A stretch of 64,000 nt of DNA from Enterococcus faecium (GTDB lineage: Bacteria; Bacillota; Bacilli; Lactobacillales; Enterococcaceae): the NCBI RefSeq assembly GCF_029023785.1, contig NZ_CP118955.1:1903501-1967500 (forward strand), given 5' to 3'. Under the pieces are notes generated by a model, which was not told where the DNA came from, did not search any database, and saw only the letters and a list, made by a program, of their open reading frames with translations. Position numbers and translations under genes: made by a program. Positions within the stretch are counted from its first letter, which is position 1; each line of letters begins with the position of its first letter. Of this stretch, positions 63,280-64,000 are shown one piece after another.

Positions 63280-63354
63280 ATGAAAGCGGATTTAACACTT
63301 TAGAAATCAAAGTCATTTAAAGAAAATTTGTTACATTTTATGTAACAAGTTACA
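63280..63354. promoter_or_regulatory. TGTTACA palindromes upstream of the agmatine operon
   Basis: TTGTTACAT and ATGTAACAA (63328-63336, 63340-63348) form a perfect 9-base inverted repeat with a 3-base centre; a third half-site GTTACA (63349-63354) follows. The same half-sites recur at 63596-63603 and 63613-63620. They are the obvious operator candidates for a regulator of the operon, perhaps the RpiR protein. TGAAAGCGGATTTA (63280-63293) is a weak cre-like match nearby. Confidence 0.55.
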
Positions 63355-64000
63355 CTAACAATCTTAAATTGCTTAAAGACTTAAGGATGCAATTTAACCG
63401 ATACCATTGTTTTAAAAAACTTCTTCAAATGTTGCCATTTGGTAGCCAACCTTTTTAACCTCATTACTGTTAAAATAAACCAAATTTTCGTTATACTATG
63501 TTTCTTTTATAGTAAATATCATTTTTCTCACCTAATAGTTTGTCGTTTCGTGTGTGAAAGCATTCCGTAATTTTTCTAAAACAAAAAAGGAACTTTTGTA
63601 ACACTTAGTTAATGTTACAAAGACCCTTTTTATTTTAGTCTAGTTCAATTGTAATATTCCGTTATTGCCTTACTATGACCGTATATGCCAATTTTTCAAA
63701 TGACAATAAGATATTAGTATAACCTTTCCTTTATTCTAATTTCATTGGTTAAATTGAAGCTTCATTTTAAAAGTTGAACAAATTTCTAGTTAACAAACAC
63801 GTTGCTAATTTTTAGATAAGAGGCATTGGCAAGTAGAAAATAAATTTAAGTCACACTGGCAAATGTAAAAATTTTTAATTGACAGTATTTAGGGCAAAAA
63901 ATTCTTAAGCCAAATTCTGATTGGTCTTGATATTTGTTCATATTAGCAAAATGATACCTACTTATTTTTGTCTTGTAATACAATCCTTGTATATAACCAT
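63355..64000. other. AT-rich end of the window, no gene seen
   Basis: No supported ORF on either strand. A hairpin with A and T runs (63583-63633: AAAAAAGG...TTGTAACA...TGTTACAA...CCTTTTT) looks like a bidirectional terminator and also carries the TGTTACA half-sites seen at 63328. The rest shows nothing I can name; a gene beyond the window may begin or end past it. Confidence 0.5.

Overview
The window is a low-GC Firmicutes chromosome segment from an enterococcus, most likely Enterococcus faecium or its close relative E. lactis. The evidence is three class II bacteriocin modules whose mature peptides I recognise as E. faecium enterocin X (two peptides) and enterocin B, an agmatine deiminase cluster of enterococcal type, and a lactic-acid-bacterium core (ezrA, glnRA, rex, rnjA with rpoY, LmrCD-like ABC pair, pepC). 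Species is inferred from recall, not from a search.

Layout. 1-3.8 kb: a minus-strand sugar operon (fructose-family EIIA, EIIBC, class II aldolase, then a DeoR-type regulator) behind a CcpA-type cre. 4.1-10.2 kb: rpmE2, rho, murA, fba and pyrG; pyrG has a leader matching the known reiterative-transcription attenuator. 10.7-11.2 kb: a tandem array of about 122-bp palindromic repeats. 11.2-18.5 kb: glnA-glnR with a GlnR box, hflX-miaA-glpQ, clpP with a CtsR operator, and a gamma-carbonic-anhydrase-like gene. 18.5-24.3 kb: a heterodimeric ABC exporter and rpoY-rnjA. 24.5-31.6 kb: csp, radC, a HAD phosphatase, folC (coupled to a small membrane ORF), valS with a T-box leader, and rex. 32-45.6 kb: thiI and cysteine desulfurase, ezrA, a MazG-like protein, phosphatase, asparaginase, thioesterase, fructosamine kinase, pepC, tRNA-Asn, tRNA-Thr and a hydrolase. 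45.9-50.3 kb: a beta-glucoside operon (GH1, EIIBCA, LicT-type antiterminator) with RAT/terminator and cre. 50.3-56.2 kb: an accessory patch with a wrecked Y-family polymerase gene, enterocin X, an ABC-transporter fragment, enterocin B, a third bacteriocin/immunity pair on the other strand, a transposon remnant and about 2.3 kb of decayed DNA. 56.3-63.2 kb: the agmatine cluster (putrescine carbamoyltransferase, antiporter, agmatine deiminase, carbamate kinase, a second deiminase-like protein, RpiR regulator).

How it works together. The bacteriocin patch carries three promoters that share paired AGGA-type direct repeats exactly 22 bp apart, as expected of one response-regulator regulon, yet holds no intact transporter, histidine kinase or response regulator. 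Export and induction must therefore be supplied from elsewhere, plausibly an enterocin A locus. The agmatine cluster converts agmatine to putrescine, CO2, ammonia and ATP. Its second deiminase copy has lost the catalytic histidine (codon 214 reads Asp) and differs at two other signature positions.

Best leads: the third small bacteriocin with its TAATG-coupled immunity gene, the 22-bp repeat regulon, the deiminase paralogue lacking its catalytic His, and the family of about 120-bp palindromic intergenic repeats present in at least seven intergenic regions of the window.
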